From the NCBI GenBank assembly GCA_033439765.1, contig JAULSN010000003.1:3162001-3226000 (forward strand): DNA of 64,000 nt. The letters run 5' to 3'. Positions 1-12,350 of this stretch are shown here, in pieces; the stretch's first letter is position 1, and each line of letters begins with the position of its first letter. Source of the stretch: Lasiosphaeria ovina. Taxonomy: Eukaryota > Ascomycota > Sordariomycetes > Sordariales > Lasiosphaeriaceae. Made by a program: the position numbers and the translations under genes. A model generated the notes under the pieces. The model searched no databases, had not been told where the DNA came from, and saw only the letters and a program-made list of their open reading frames with translations.

Positions 1-1585
1 GCACACACACTGGCGCCAGCACATCCGAGACATCTCGCTTGCTCCCGCTTACCCGCAGAGAACTGGCTAGGTTCAACCCCTTTCCCGCTGTCCGTCATGC
101 CACCAAGTCACTGGATGCGGGGAGAATGACAAGAAAGACGATAACGTCGTCGATCTCCTGGTGCGCCTAGTCGGCTAGTTGCATAGTCTTGGTCAGGTAC
201 GAATGGGTTTTTTGAGCAGCGGTTGTCGGGACGTTGGCGTTGCACCCGTTTGAAACATGTCGGCATCTTGGTAACGGCTTGCGTCTTGTTCTCGTCGACA
301 TGTCTCACTGCGTGCCGAGCAAACGGAGCCCCCCCCGCAATACGACTACGTACCTAGGTAGCTGGTAACTAAGGTAACCCGTCTCGTCCAATCCCTATTT
401 TCCGGACTATCCTTATCAAAGACTAGCTCTGGGGCTTTTATCCTCCGCACTATTAGTCGCAAGGTTCGGAGAGACGTTTTCTCCGGTTTATTAGCCCGAC
501 TTGGGATATGATTACTTACCTAAATAACACACGTACCTAGGTAGTAGGTAGTTGAACTTGCGCTATCTTAAACAAGCCATGTTTCGAGTTCTCGACAGTA
601 GGGAATGGCCTGTACCAAGATAGACGTTAGGGTTAGGTTAGACAAGGCGGAAGCAGCCATCCCTCACAGCGACCAGTCTTCCTCCTTGTCCGAAATGCTC
701 AAAGATGAGCTCCCGTCCCGTCTCCATTGTTTGGGCTATTGCGTGGAGGGCACCGGCCCGAGAGTTTTCACTGGCATCTTCAAGGATCGATGGAAACAGA
801 ACCGACCGGGCAAAAGGATGGCGAAGCGAGGAATAAATGATTAGATACTGTTGGAATGACGCGCATGTCAGTCAAGGGAGCCTGCGGCTCTGCGACCCGC
901 CACGGTAGTGGCGGTGGTGGCGCAGAGCAGCATATATATATCGGCCAACGGCCGCCTGCCAGGGCAACAAGATCTACAGAACACACAACGAATCCATCAC
1001 TTGAACCACCAGCTTATAGCGCGCAGCGCGCCCTGTTGTTTCCAGTACCGGTACCCTGGTGATTCCAACAGATACCGAATTCCTAGAACCACTAGTTCAG
1101 AGAAGCTGAACCAGATTAACTACCGAATCTTCTCTCGAAATTCCACGATTAGTGCGTAGACCAGAACTAGAGTGACGTCCCAGAGCAACCAATAATTGTA
1201 GAGCATTCTACAGTTTAAGAAGCCGCCTAGAGGATCTCATGTCATGCCTTGTTTGCCTCTCATTGGTAAGTTACCTTGGACAAATTTCTCCATTTCCGTT
1301 CCCAACACTAATCTTCAACTTTGAGAGAATAATTATTCGGTAACCACACGCCGGCTTTTTGTCTTGACCGGCTCTTCACAGGCACACGCAGCGAATTGTT
1401 CAAGTTTTAAGATATTTGAGACACAAGGTTTTGGCATTCGGGCCTTGGGAAGCTATTATTATGGCTTGATCTCTGACTGATTAGACTAGACTAGAACTAC
1501 TCGATCCGAATGCAAACTTTTTCTTTTTTCAATCTCCCTCCATCGCAGTCTCGACCGGCAGCGACAACACCGACCGCAGGCGGGT
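1..1585. other. Intergenic, no gene recognised
   Basis: I see no convincing coding sequence here; the open frames are short and have no family signature. Two exact copies of the 10-bp palindrome TACCTAGGTA lie at 351-360 and 534-543. The stretch is the 3' flank of the aldose epimerase gene, whose stop codon is at 1586-1588. Confidence 0.6.
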
Positions 1586-3028
1586 TTAGACGAGCCCAAA
1601 CGTCCACGAGCTCTCCCAGTTGTACGTCTGGCCGGGCCCGGTGATCTGGTAGCTGGTGCGGTTCCACTCGGGGCTGTGTGATTAATCTCTGTCAGCCTCC
1701 ACTTCGTTTCACGAGGACAAGATAGAAAAAAAAAAACATACTGATTGATGCCGTCGGGGTAGTCCTGGGCCTCGATGGCGACGCACGAGCTCTTGACGAC
1801 CTTCTGGGCGGCGCTGAGGCCCTGGTCACTCTTGATAGGCGCGGAGCCGTCCATCCACGAGCACGAGTACAGCACGACGCCGGGCTGGGTGGTGCGCAGC
1901 TGGGCCTTGACGCCGGAGAAGTCGCTCGCCAGCGTGACGACGGCCGCGTCCTTGGGCGCGTCCTCGACCAGCCAGTAGCCGTTGTACCCCTCGCAGGCGC
2001 CGTCGGCGCCGCAGTTGCCGGCGAAGCCCGTCAGGTTGCGCGCGTGCCCGAACTTGAGGTTGCTCGCGCTCGCAAAGTCGTTGAGGCTGCCCGGCGCCGC
2101 CGTCAGGATCTTGCCCGTCGGCAGCGCGCCCTGGTCCGCCTCCAGGTACCGCTTCGAGTACGGCAGGCTCAGCGTGTGGTCCCAGATCAGCGGCGTCGCC
2201 GGGTTCTTGTACGCGTCCAGGTTGAAGTACGTGTGCTGCGTGAGCATGAGCGCTAGACGACGCAGGGGCTGTTAGCATTTGCCTGTGTCTGTGTGCGGGG
2301 GGCGGGTGAGAAGTGAAGTGACAAGGAAATCCTTACGAGTCCGGTTGTCGGGCGCCGTGGCCGTCATCTTGATGTTCCAGGTGCTGTTGGTCAGGCTGTA
2401 GGTGACGCTGGCGTCGACGCGACCGAGCATGTTGAGCGACGAGTTGGACGCGTCCGAGATGGCAAACGTGATGGAGTCTGCCGCGAGCGCCGTCACGTTC
2501 CAGAAGCGGAACGACCAGTTGTTGGTGCCGCTGTGCAGCGTGTTGCCGCCGTCATTGTCCTCCGTCTTGTACGTCTTGCCGTCGAGCGTGTACTGCGCGT
2601 GGCCGATGCGGTTCACGTAGCGCCCGGGGATCGAGTTGTACACGGGGTGGCCGGGGTCCTTGGCTGCGGGCGGAGATTTTCTCGTCAGCAGCCGTACAAG
2701 GCACTGTCGCTGCTTTGTTTGAATTTTCACTCACGGTAGTAGGCGGCGTCGTCGTAGCCGAGGACCACGTCGATGTCATTGCCGTTCTTGTCGGAGACGA
2801 ACAGGTTCGTCAGGCTGGCACCGTACGGGATAAACTGCCATTGGAGTCAGATCGGACGAGTTCTCAGATTCCACGCTAACTCCGCAGCGCCAGACGTCCT
2901 ACCTGCGCCTTGATGCCTGGGGCCGAAATCGTGTATCGTCCATCAGCACCTGGTTCGGGGATTTCGCTGTCGCCAAGAACCAAAGCTGCCCTCGCCAGCG
3001 CGGCAAGGAATACAGCAGAGGACTTCAT
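1586..3028 (-). CDS. Secreted aldose 1-epimerase (galactose mutarotase-like)
   Basis: Aldose 1-epimerases interconvert alpha and beta anomers of free hexoses. I assemble five exons on the minus strand: 3028-2903, 2834-2735, 2663-2337, 2252-1742 and 1673-1586, giving 383 residues with every junction in frame. The protein starts with a signal peptide (MKSSAVFLAALARAALVLG), so it is probably secreted. Family motifs are visible: an LHSG segment in exon 3, LTQHTYFNLD (conserved HTYFNL histidine), and AIEAQDYPDGIN near the C-terminus, whose Glu matches the catalytic base of GalM. The last intron (1741-1674) is fixed by the product reading INHPEWNRTSYQI across the junction. All introns are 68-84 nt GT-AG. 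Secreted fungal members probably act on sugars released outside the cell; that role is inference. Confidence 0.9.
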
Positions 3029-4720
3029 GTTTCAGTCTGTCTTCTAGGCCGATGATTCAATTATTCCAATTCGGGACGATGGGCGACAGACAGTACAGCG
3101 AACAGCAACAACAACAAAGCGCCGACAGTCGGGAATCCTGGGATCAAGTAAATCTCCACCACCATCCCTCCCCGCCCGTCCAGACCATCCAGCCCTGCTT
3201 ATATATCTCATATGACCACCGAGCTTCTCCGCACTCCGGGGGCAGCTGTCGACTGCGTCGCTGGCAGCCGAGGTGCGTGTTGGTGGTATTGTGCCGCCGT
3301 CGCCCCATTTCCCTCCGAGACCCCGGATTGAACCCCAGATTGGAAGCACAAAGGACACCGGTGTTCCGCTCGAATCACTCAATGGCAGTAGCCAACAGGG
3401 CCCAATCGCGACGCTGCGCCCCTGCAGCTGCTGCCAGCGCGAGAGGGGCCAGACCCACCGGGCTGGTCGCGTCCCTTAATTGCGGCCCATATCAGCCTGA
3501 AAAGGCGGGCAAAGGAACCAGCCAGAAAGCACACACAAAGACGTTATTGATTAGACTACCTATAGGCTCCCCCACCCCTGCGTCTTTCCTCGGCGCCCAT
3601 GCAGGAACCCCGAGCAGGCGGAAACGAGCGTTCTTTCTGGGATCAGGGAAAATAGCCAACCATCATCAACCGGGAGGAGGTTGGCGCTTCGACGCCTGCT
3701 GGGAGCGGGAGACGCGGCATCATCCGGTTCCCAAGACGCGATCTCGTCTGCTCTCTTCGCTCTTTCTCCCTTTCCCTGCGCTGGACCTGCTGGCAGCGAC
3801 GCCCCATGGACACCGAGCCGCCGGACGGGGAGAGGCCTGCCAAGGCGTCCAGGCCGTCTGACACACGATACGCGGCGGCCATGGCCGAGCCTAATAGCAC
3901 ATTCCACCATTCTCTGCCCAGCAGTTGGATGCTGTCAGCATGCCGGCGGCCATTGGCTAAAGAGACGGGAGAATACACTGGCTGACTGCGAATGATTACG
4001 CCAGAAGCGAGACGACAGACCTCCAGCCACGATCCTGGCTGGGAAACGGGAGACACGGCCTTTTGTAGGGCAGACACACCGATGAGATTTTTTAGGGATA
4101 TACCAGCAAGTGAAAACAACATACAACAGGAATAGGATTCAGGAATGCCGACAAATATCAAGCATGGCAAAAAGCCCGAGAAAGAGGAGCTCAAGGTCTC
4201 CGCTCTTCACTCTCGAGAATATAAATACAAAAGATGCCGTTGATTAATTACCAGTCCCAGAGATCCAAGCGAACCTGGACAAAAAATATGATACATAAAA
4301 GAAGAAAGAGAGAATATGTCGCAGGTTTAGTAACCGAACACGCCGTGTCTAATGATGCATGCCCAACTCCCCCCCCCCCCCCCCCCCCCCTCCCTTTCCC
4401 GCGGCACGAATTACCCAGCCATCATCACCACCCACTGGGATTAGGTAATTATTACCCCTGAATGACTCTGCCCAAGAAAAACATAGATACATTGGCACGA
4501 GCGTCCTTGATGACGGTGGCCACGTCCGTCCAGTTACCCCCCCTCCCCACAAAAGAAAGAAGAAAAAAAAGTAATGTACACACAGCAAGGGAGGACTAGC
4601 CTCAGAAATGAGACAGACGATGAGCCTCTACATATCCCCGCAGAAGTGAAACATGCAAACTTTCTCTGTTTCCCTATTGACACCAACAAAAAAACAAGAA
4701 AGAAAAAGGGACCCAGAGTG
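3029..4720. other. Intergenic, no gene recognised
   Basis: This gap separates the 5' end of the epimerase gene from the 3' end of the mucin-like gene. A 269-codon open frame on the plus strand near 3052-3861 has no recognisable domain and a low-complexity composition, so I do not call it. A C22 homopolymer lies at 4369-4390. Confidence 0.5.
4369..4390. repeat. Poly-C homopolymer (22 nt)
   Basis: An uninterrupted run of 22 C residues in the 3' flank of the mucin-like membrane protein gene. Its length is likely to vary and may be uncertain in the assembly. Confidence 0.9.
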
Positions 4721-6547
4721 TCACCACGGATACGCCGGCAGCTCCTGGGGCTGCTGCGACCAGTCCTTCGACGACGTCTGGCCATGATCGTAGCGCAGCG
4801 AGGATGCTGCTTGCGACGACGAGGACGGGGCGAGCAGCGCGCTGGGCGGCAGGGCGATGGTAGGGCTGTTCTCGGGCACGTTTCGCACATCCCAGGGCGC
4901 AGGGAATGGGCTCTGCTGGTGCTGGGAAGGTGGTGGCGGCGGCATGGCCGTGGCGCGCCGCGACACGGTCATCATCTCGGTGGGGTTGTTGTACGAGCTG
5001 AGCTCCTGGGGGGGAGGTCGGGGAGCGCGGGGGATCAGCCGCACGATGGGCACTGGCGGTGGTGGGCCCGGTGGGCAGTAGTAGTATGGCTTGAGCTCTG
5101 CCTCTTCCTCGTCGCTTCCTCCTTTTCCTTCTTTCTTTCGTGTTGCTGCTGCTGCAGTCTTTGATATCCCGCAGCCACTGCCGCCCCTGAGCCCGTACAG
5201 CGCCGCGGCAAACATGCCACCTGCGCCGTGGCCTCCTTTTCTTGCTCTTCCTCCTCCCCCACCGGACTTGGTTTCGGCGCCGTCGGGGTATGAGTCGGCG
5301 CCTCCGCCCCATTCGCCGTTCTGCAGCTCTGCGACGGCGACGGCCACGGGCTGGAGCCGCTGCTGGCGCTGCTGGCGCCGGCGCCGGCGCAGCCACATGA
5401 GCGCGCCCGCCACGAGAGCGATCACGATGACGGTCACGCTGATGCCTACGCCAGCCGCCGCGCCCTTACTGAGACTGCCTTGCGTAGTGTTGGTGTCGGG
5501 GCTGTTGTTGGCTGCGGCCGTGTTCAAAGGGGTGCCCGCATCGTTGTTGTTATTGTTGTTTCCGTTATTATTGTTGTTGTTGTTTCCGCTGGTGCTGGTG
5601 TGGCCGGCGCCATCGGCCGCTGGAATAGGGACACGACTTCCCGGGTCCCCGGCGGACGTGGTGCCATTGCTATCGGCCATGGAGGGAGAGGACGAGGAAG
5701 AGGAGGAGGTCCCGGCTGTTGATGCGGGCGATGGTGAGGAGTGGGAGACAGGAGATGAGGGAGACAGCGCCGGTGCCGCGTGTGAGATCGTACCTGAAGA
5801 AGGATCCGGGGAGGTTTGAGCCGCCTGTTTCGTGTTGTCTGCTGCCGGAGGGGTGGTTTTTGCGGCCCCTGCCGCAGGGGACGTGGGTGGTGTGGTCTTT
5901 GCTGCGGGCGTTTCTTCGGCCGCGGGGGCGGCCACGGCGGCAAGTGAAGAAGCCGGCTTTTCCTGGGCGGGAGCGGGCGCTGGCGTCGACTTAGGCGTCT
6001 CTTTGGGAGAGGGTGCTGGTGTTGTGGCAGGTGGGGGGGTTGCGGCCGGATATGGCGGCGGGTCGGGCATGGTCCATGTCTGAGGACCCCCCTTTCGCGT
6101 GGTACCCAGGACGCTGAACTTGACACCATTGGATCCTTGGCCCGCCACTTGCCCGGGGCGGAGGTCGAAGTAGCACGGCTGGTCCGAGGTGAATGAGATA
6201 TGAACTGGCGTTTTGCCGTTGTAGCCAGCAGCAGGTACTTGAAACACTACCAGACGAACGGAAGAGAGTCAGTCAGAACGTGATACATGCTGCTGGTGCA
6301 GGCATTGACGCCGTCACTCACTCAGTCTAGGCCCCTTCCCGGGCTGGCCGAGCAAGCAGAAGACGAACAAGTTTGGGGTGGGAAAGGAGGACGTGTATTG
6401 AACCATGATGGTGTCGTCCGTGTTGACGGTGAGGCCCGCGACGCGCGGGAACAGCCAGACGACGCCGTGGTTCGGGTCGTCGTCGGCGGCGGCCAGGCCG
6501 GGCCATAGCAACAGAGCGGCGGCGCCCGCCGACAGCAGCCTGCGCAT
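4721..6547 (-). CDS. Secreted Ser/Thr/Pro-rich single-pass membrane protein
   Basis: Two exons (6547-6322 and 6246-4721; intron 6321-6247 with donor GTGAGT) encode 583 residues. The start ATG heads a clear signal peptide (MRRLLSAGAAALLLWPGLAAA). A compact N-terminal domain of about 130 residues, rich in beta-type sequence, is followed by a long Pro/Thr/Ser/Ala stalk that is probably O-glycosylated. Two poly-Asn runs separated by Gly sit near the membrane. One transmembrane helix (around residues 338-361) is followed by an Arg-rich stop-transfer segment and a low-complexity cytoplasmic tail. This is the common fungal cell-surface design of signal, ectodomain, mucin stalk, helix and tail, used by wall sensors. 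I recognise no WSC or other named domain, so a sensor role is only a guess. Confidence 0.75.
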
Positions 6548-9284
6548 CTTGGACGCCGTCGGGAGCCCCAGTCGCGCGCCGTCGATTCCGATTGAGCCGC
6601 AACTGGAGGATTAATTAATAGGCAGGATAAAAACAGAGAAAAAAGGCAGACATCTGGAGAGTGTTTGAGCTTGGATATGGATGCCTCAACGCTCCCAGAC
6701 CGAGGACCGAGGACCGAGGACCGAGGACCGAGGAATCAGGACAGAACACAGTGTCGGTACAGGCGTGCCCTGTCCATCGGAGATGCCTCGTGTGCCTGGC
6801 CATGGCTGTACCCGTCCCTGTCCCTGGGGCCTGGGCGACGAGGCCGTGCCGCTGAAGCTCGGAGTGCGGGGTGGAGAGCGAGCTCGTGGGATTCCGAGGG
6901 CTATTGAAAGCAAGCCTGCGGCCAGGCAAGAGCGTCGTGGTTGCATTGTCAGATCCTGCCAGTCCGAAGCGTCCAATGCATCGCCGCGCTGGCTCTCAGC
7001 CCTATTCTCAGGGATCCACAGCGGGGACGCTAGCTCCTCTTTGGGCGAATCTTGGCCTCTGCGCCGGGAGCCTGAAACGAAAGCCGTACCTTCCGCGAAT
7101 GGACGCCGCACATCTCGGTGCGTTCTGCAGCTCGAGAGATTGCGCACGCGCCAGTGAAGGAAGTAGGTGCAGCTGAGAGGAGTGAGACAGGGTTGGCATT
7201 TGACTAGTGTTGCCGTCCACCGTCACTAAGGGACCCATCCCTCGCACTTCACACCTGCCCTATGTAACCAAGCCATACCTCATCTAGCATCGAAATCATC
7301 GAAACATACAATACCTCGCTCAAGTTCTGAGTAGACAGCTCTTCATCGCTCCTGCATGCTTCCTTATTTCATGGTTGCTTGACGGTCTCAGCTCCACGTC
7401 GACTGTTGAGGATTCCCCCGACCTAGTTGATGGGGAGCAACACGAATGAAGTATCTTACAATCGCGGGCACGTGAGGAGCAGAAATGGTTGAATCGGGAA
7501 TTCTTGTGGAATTGCTAAGGGCATCCGGGGAAGTTCTACGTGTGGTTTTTGGTCCGAGACTGATTACTTCACTTGTGTGGCATCAATGAATCAGCGCTTG
7601 TCGAACAAACCTGACGTGATCTGGAAAGCTGTGAATACTTAGTCATATCTTGATGCAATGCGGAATCACCATGTACCGCAAGTAAGAGCCGCCAGTGAGT
7701 GTGGACGCGAGGACTTCAGATGGCCGAGGGCGCTCACTGTCCGCGTGGATATCATCATCACTTCATCAGCGTTAACCGTTAACCACTTGCAGCGCAGTTG
7801 GAAATTCCTAACGGTGCCACTCTATCGGTGGGATTCAAGCCCCACCGCTCGCAGCGAGGGTCGACCAAAGTTGTATTTGAGGTCACCGAGGTCCTTGACT
7901 GCCTAATGCGTTTTGCTTCAAACACAACAGCATTGATGCTCCCATAGCTGCATATCACTCAGCAGGCCGCATATCCCGGCGGGGAAAGTTTCTGTCGTGA
8001 TTTCTGAGCCCAGCGGTAACTTTGTACCGAAGTTGGTGCAACAAGAAACAACACCAAAAAGAATCCCAAGGTAATTAAAGGCCCAGTCTGAGAGGGTTCT
8101 AGAATTAATTATGTATAAGCACGGAATACATTATACCTAAGCTTCCTAACTAATTAGACCATATGCCCTACCGAACTTCAATGTTCGACTGATTAGGAAA
8201 GCAGACAACGGATCAACTCGCAAAGAGATCAAACAGTCGGGGAATCGGTTAACCTGCGAGGCTAGCTAGTATAGTGATCCTTTGGAACAATATAACCGCG
8301 AGCTTCTGAAGCTATCAAATAGACAAGGCCAGGTTGGGTTGCATTTTCCGGGGTTGGGCCAGGAATCTCAATCTTGCCCTTGTTGTCTCGCCCGACTTTG
8401 AAAGTCCAGATGCCAAGTGCTTGGATACCAAATGCTCGGATGCTGAGTGTTGAAATGCGGCATGAAGACGGGAATAATTCCTGAACGGCCAGCGAGATAG
8501 ATAATCCGCCCATAGTTAGTTGCATTCTACAACAAAGCCGCAACCTGGTACGAAGCCATCATCGCCAAAGGCGATGTGAAGAAAGAGCCGCGAGGCCACG
8601 GGCTTGACACGTTACCGAAGCACTAATTTGTCTAGGGAATCCACCCTCGTGGCCCCATATGCTATCAGTTGTACGCCTTGGGAAATATCATGAGCCGGCG
8701 GCAGTTGGCATATCCGTTTTGTGGCTGGGCCATAAGTAAGATAGGTAATTATTTGACTGAGGACAAACTAATCAGAACGAAGTAACCAAGCTGCTCTGCT
8801 AGTTTGGGGATCGTGGACCAGGGGCAAAGCGAGATGTGTCACCAAATACGTGCTGTAACCCTGGATTACCTATCGCGATTCAGTTCCATCTTCTCTTTCC
8901 TACCTAACTAGCCTAGGTTGGTAGGTACTGTATCTCGGGCCGATTGCTTAGCCCATTGACCGGCCTGTGACAGCTGCCTTTGGATTGGGTTTTGGCGGTT
9001 ACATAGATCTAGTGAATGGCCGAGGTTCCACTGCTTCAATGCTAAAATGAGTGTTCGAAGTTTGTGTTGTAAGGCGAGGGGCTTTGGGGGAGAGATCTAT
9101 AGAATATGTCATAATGCCTGCGGCCATCTATCATGTATGCGACCTATATGAGGTAATTAGTCGAGGTATTGAATCTAAGTAACAACACGGCGCCTACTAC
9201 CTGCAGTCGGCCTCGGTGATTATAAATCTGACAAACTCCCCCACCCCCTGCGTCTACCAGGTAGCTCTCAAAGCCCTCCCCTGG
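6548..9284. other. Intergenic, no gene recognised
   Basis: About 2.7 kb between the mucin-like gene and the HeLo/ULD gene. Open frames on both strands overlap each other and show no domain. A short minisatellite is at 6700-6734. A 93-codon minus frame at 8262-8543 has no recognisable features and is not called. Confidence 0.5.
6700..6734. repeat. Minisatellite (CCGAGGA)x5
   Basis: Five perfect head-to-tail copies of the 7-mer CCGAGGA, upstream of the mucin-like gene. The unit length is not a multiple of three and no coding sequence is seen around it. Confidence 0.9.
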
Positions 9285-11116
9285 TTACGTGCTTGCTCCC
9301 GATGACTCTTTAAGTTTTCGGGGGCTTGGGAAGAGTCCGAATGCACCCAGCGTGTTTTCTCTCCGCTTCTTTCCCTTCTTACCGGTCCCTCCTTTTCTCA
9401 CGCTTTTATCTTTCTCCTCATCTTCGTCTTTCGGTTTATCTACGGGCACTACCGCCATTCTAATCGGGAAATTTGGCCTTCCATGTGGATGGGGTTGCCC
9501 TACTATATTGGCCCTCGGCGGCGGTCCCGGCATTGGCGGTGGCAGCGTTCCCATCTGGGACCTCAGCTGCATAGGCGGCTGCGGCGGTCTCGGCCTCGTT
9601 ATCTGCCTTGGGCCTGATATTGGTGGTGGCATTGGTGGTGGCGGCTGGCGAATCTTGTCCATTGGCCACATGTGCATGCTAATATTCATGCCTGGCCCGA
9701 TGGTGCTTTCCCACGCCCCGGGCAGAATAATCCCGCCATCTGGGCCTATAAGGTCGTAATGGCCTTCCTTCACATGAGGGCCGATTACGTCCACGTGGAG
9801 GAATGCCTGGTTGATGATTTCATTGATGTCCTGAAAGTGCAAGGTAAGTTGGACTGAACTGCAGACTTGGGAATTGTTACCCTCCGTGACCTGGGGGTAT
9901 GGCCGACGAGTGACAAACAGGGACAGAGATAACCAACCTCCCATGTTTTGACTATGTGGAACGGGAATGTGAACTTGCGTCCGACGGCGTCTTTGAACTT
10001 GATGGGTTCAACTCGGTTGGGGTCTTGCTTGGGCCACATTATCATCTTTATCTCCCATCCGGGCCGGACGAGCCTCGCCCAGAGAGACTTGAGGATTATT
10101 TCGCCGTCCGTACTAACGAGGTCGTATCGTCCCTGGCTGACATCTTCGCTTTCCCGGACGTTGGCATACGACTGTTGTATTATTTCCGCCATGTCCTGTG
10201 TGACAAGGTCAGCTGACTACCTATTACCTGGCAAGAATAATTGCAAGCCATAATTAATGGACAGGACGAACCTCCCATGTCTGGCAGGCGGCGTAGGGAA
10301 TCGGATACCGGCGGCCCTGAGCATTCGTAAACGCTATATGTGTATAGGGGTCGGACTGTCCGCTACCCGGCCGGCCCCGGGCCTGGTCGTCGTCGTCACC
10401 GCTGTCGTCGCCAGAGGGAACACCGAGGTATTCTGCATCTCCCAGAACAGTTGCAGCATCGCTCTTGAGGTCACCGAGAAATCTCTCGAGGATGTAGTTG
10501 GACTGGTGCTGTTCAGGCTCGGTGGTTTGGAGCTGGGAAAGTTGGGCGATGATGCGATCAAGGTCGCACTGGATCTGGGCCGTGTCCTGTTTGAGGGTTG
10601 TGGTGTCCTGGAGAATCTGCCCCGTATCGCCCTTGACGCTCTTTAGAACAATGCTACTGCGGTGTTAGCGGCTGAGTATCTCCTAGAAAGAAGGTCCTGG
10701 GAGGAGCAAGTGTACCCTGAGACGATGTCTAGTGCCACGCTCAAACTCGACTTCCGTATCTCCAAGTCACGCCGCAGAGCCTCGATAGAGGTCTTTCCAG
10801 ACGTGGCCCACTTCAATCTCGAGCCTTGCATGCCTTTTATGCAGGCACCGATATCACCGACCACAGCCGAGCAGTTTTCGGTGATCTCGACGATCTGCTT
10901 CAGGGTGCTGTCCGGAACCACGGCGCTCGTAGGGCCATTGAGATCGTCTTCCAGGATCTCGAGAATCGCTCTCAGAGACATGAGCTCTTTCGTGACGGCC
11001 ACAATCTCTTTTCGTGCATCGCGGACGTCGCGCATGAAGGCGGTTGCCGAAGCGGTGACGCTGGCGATTGCGCTGACCAGGCCAAGCACTGTGGCAGCAG
11101 CCGAAATGGGCTCCAT
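9285..11116 (-). CDS. HeLo-like N-terminal domain protein with two tandem ubiquitin-like (ULD) domains
   Basis: Four exons (11116-10716, 10656-10272, 10195-9938, 9830-9285) give 529 residues in continuous frame. The N-terminus (MEPISAAATVLGLVSAIASV, then a helical region with RDARKEIVAVTKELMSL) matches the fungal HeLo-like N-terminal domain (Helo_like_N) often found on STAND/NLR proteins. A coiled, acidic linker ending in a DDD-rich stretch follows. Two copies of a fungal ubiquitin-like domain come next, about residues 236-316 and 317-403. Both show the pattern GR-(Y/F)-(P/T)...TWE, then EI...YDL...DG.IIL...W...(P)G..I.M.MWP. The tail is Pro-rich, then basic (KGGTGKKGKKRR). Introns 2 and 3 interrupt the two ULDs at the same point, directly after TWE in phase 0, indicating an internal duplication. 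HeLo-like domains can act in membrane-directed cell death; there is no NACHT/NB-ARC core here, so the role is unknown. Confidence 0.8.
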
Positions 11117-12350
11117 CGTGCCCCAATTGCCAGCTGTGCAGATCCTATTCGGTGAACCTGGGATGGTGAGATCCTCGGCCGTTGGCAGGCAGACGGCAGT
11201 TCACATTTGCCGTTGAATTCAACGAACCGAAGCCATCTTCATGTTGGGCGTCGGGGACAAGGCTCTCAGGCAACCACCACCGCACAGCCACCCTCGGGAC
11301 GGCTCGTACCCCTCCATTGGGGGCCGAATACGACCACGTGTCCGTCTCGTGACATTCGTGATGATGCAGAGCGGGTGGAGCCAACAAGAAGTATGAGCGT
11401 TGGAGTTGGTTGACAAAATGAGGGAGAAATACCTAATTGGCGTGGAAAGAAACGCAATGCGGACAAAAAGAGATTCACAAAAAACAACCATAACTAATTC
11501 TGCTATTCTCCCAGAAGCCATTTTTTTGAAGATTCATAAATGATTAACAGTATGACTTTGGATACTTTGTTTCCAGGTCTGACTCTGAGAAAAAAACTCG
11601 AACTATAGCCCCTGATCTCCTTATATCACATGTGTGCTGGAATAGCGGTAGCTCCCGACAACATATTTACTATAATTAAGTCTCCACATATTCCGAGTGG
11701 CTTTATTAAGAGATTTAGATAAGTTAGTTTCACAAGAGCGAGTCAATGTATTTGGTAATAAGTTACTGGGGTGATGAATATCGTTTTATTTTACTAGAAT
11801 AGTACATCTCCTTTCCTTGTGCGGAACTAGTTACCCTGTCCCCAAACACAGGACACTGGTAACAATCCCAACACGGAATTCCAAAGACTCGCAATGGAAA
11901 TCTTTCACTGAGCCTGGAAAGTGGATAATTTCAACGTCACATAGACTTTGCACACATTCTACATGCATGCACGCGCCATGGGAACCTTGGTCACCACACA
12001 GGGCAAAAAAAGGAGAAGAACCTCACTCGGAGAGAGAGCACACACTGCGCAGGCAACACTCGGACCGGACCCATCTACCTAACGTAGCTACGCTACCTTA
12101 CCTTCACAACGAAGACAAACAGGTTTTCTTGTTCTTTTTTTTCTTTTTCGTCACGCGATCACTCCTGCCCCGTATGCACATGACATTGATGTGGGAAGAG
12201 GAATAGAGTCACGGTGAATGACAAACAGAGATGGGGGGGGCAGGGTGCAAAAGAGAGCGAGGGAGAGGGCCCCGGGGAGCCATGTCGCGGTTGCATCGCC
12301 GGAACAGACATGGCCTCAGCAAAAAAGGGGTTTGGCGCCGGAGGACTTGT
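11117..12350. other. Intergenic, no gene recognised
   Basis: The 5' flank of the HeLo/ULD gene and the 3' flank of the hypothetical ORF at 12351. The 11500-11800 part is AT-rich. No open frame here has a recognisable domain. Confidence 0.5.

Noticed and set aside
3052..3861. 269-codon plus-strand frame upstream of the epimerase
   Set aside because: Composition is Pro/Arg/Ser low-complexity with no motif, and the start overlaps the epimerase 5' leader.
5091..5819. 242-codon plus-strand frame in the mucin-like gene
   Set aside because: Ser/Leu/Pro repeats mirror the Pro/Thr/Asn-rich coding strand; no independent evidence.
7798..7880. A tRNA-like T-arm (GGTGGG...CCCACC around ATTCAAGC)
   Set aside because: The loop is one base too long for a normal T-arm, and no matching acceptor, D or anticodon stems can be drawn upstream.
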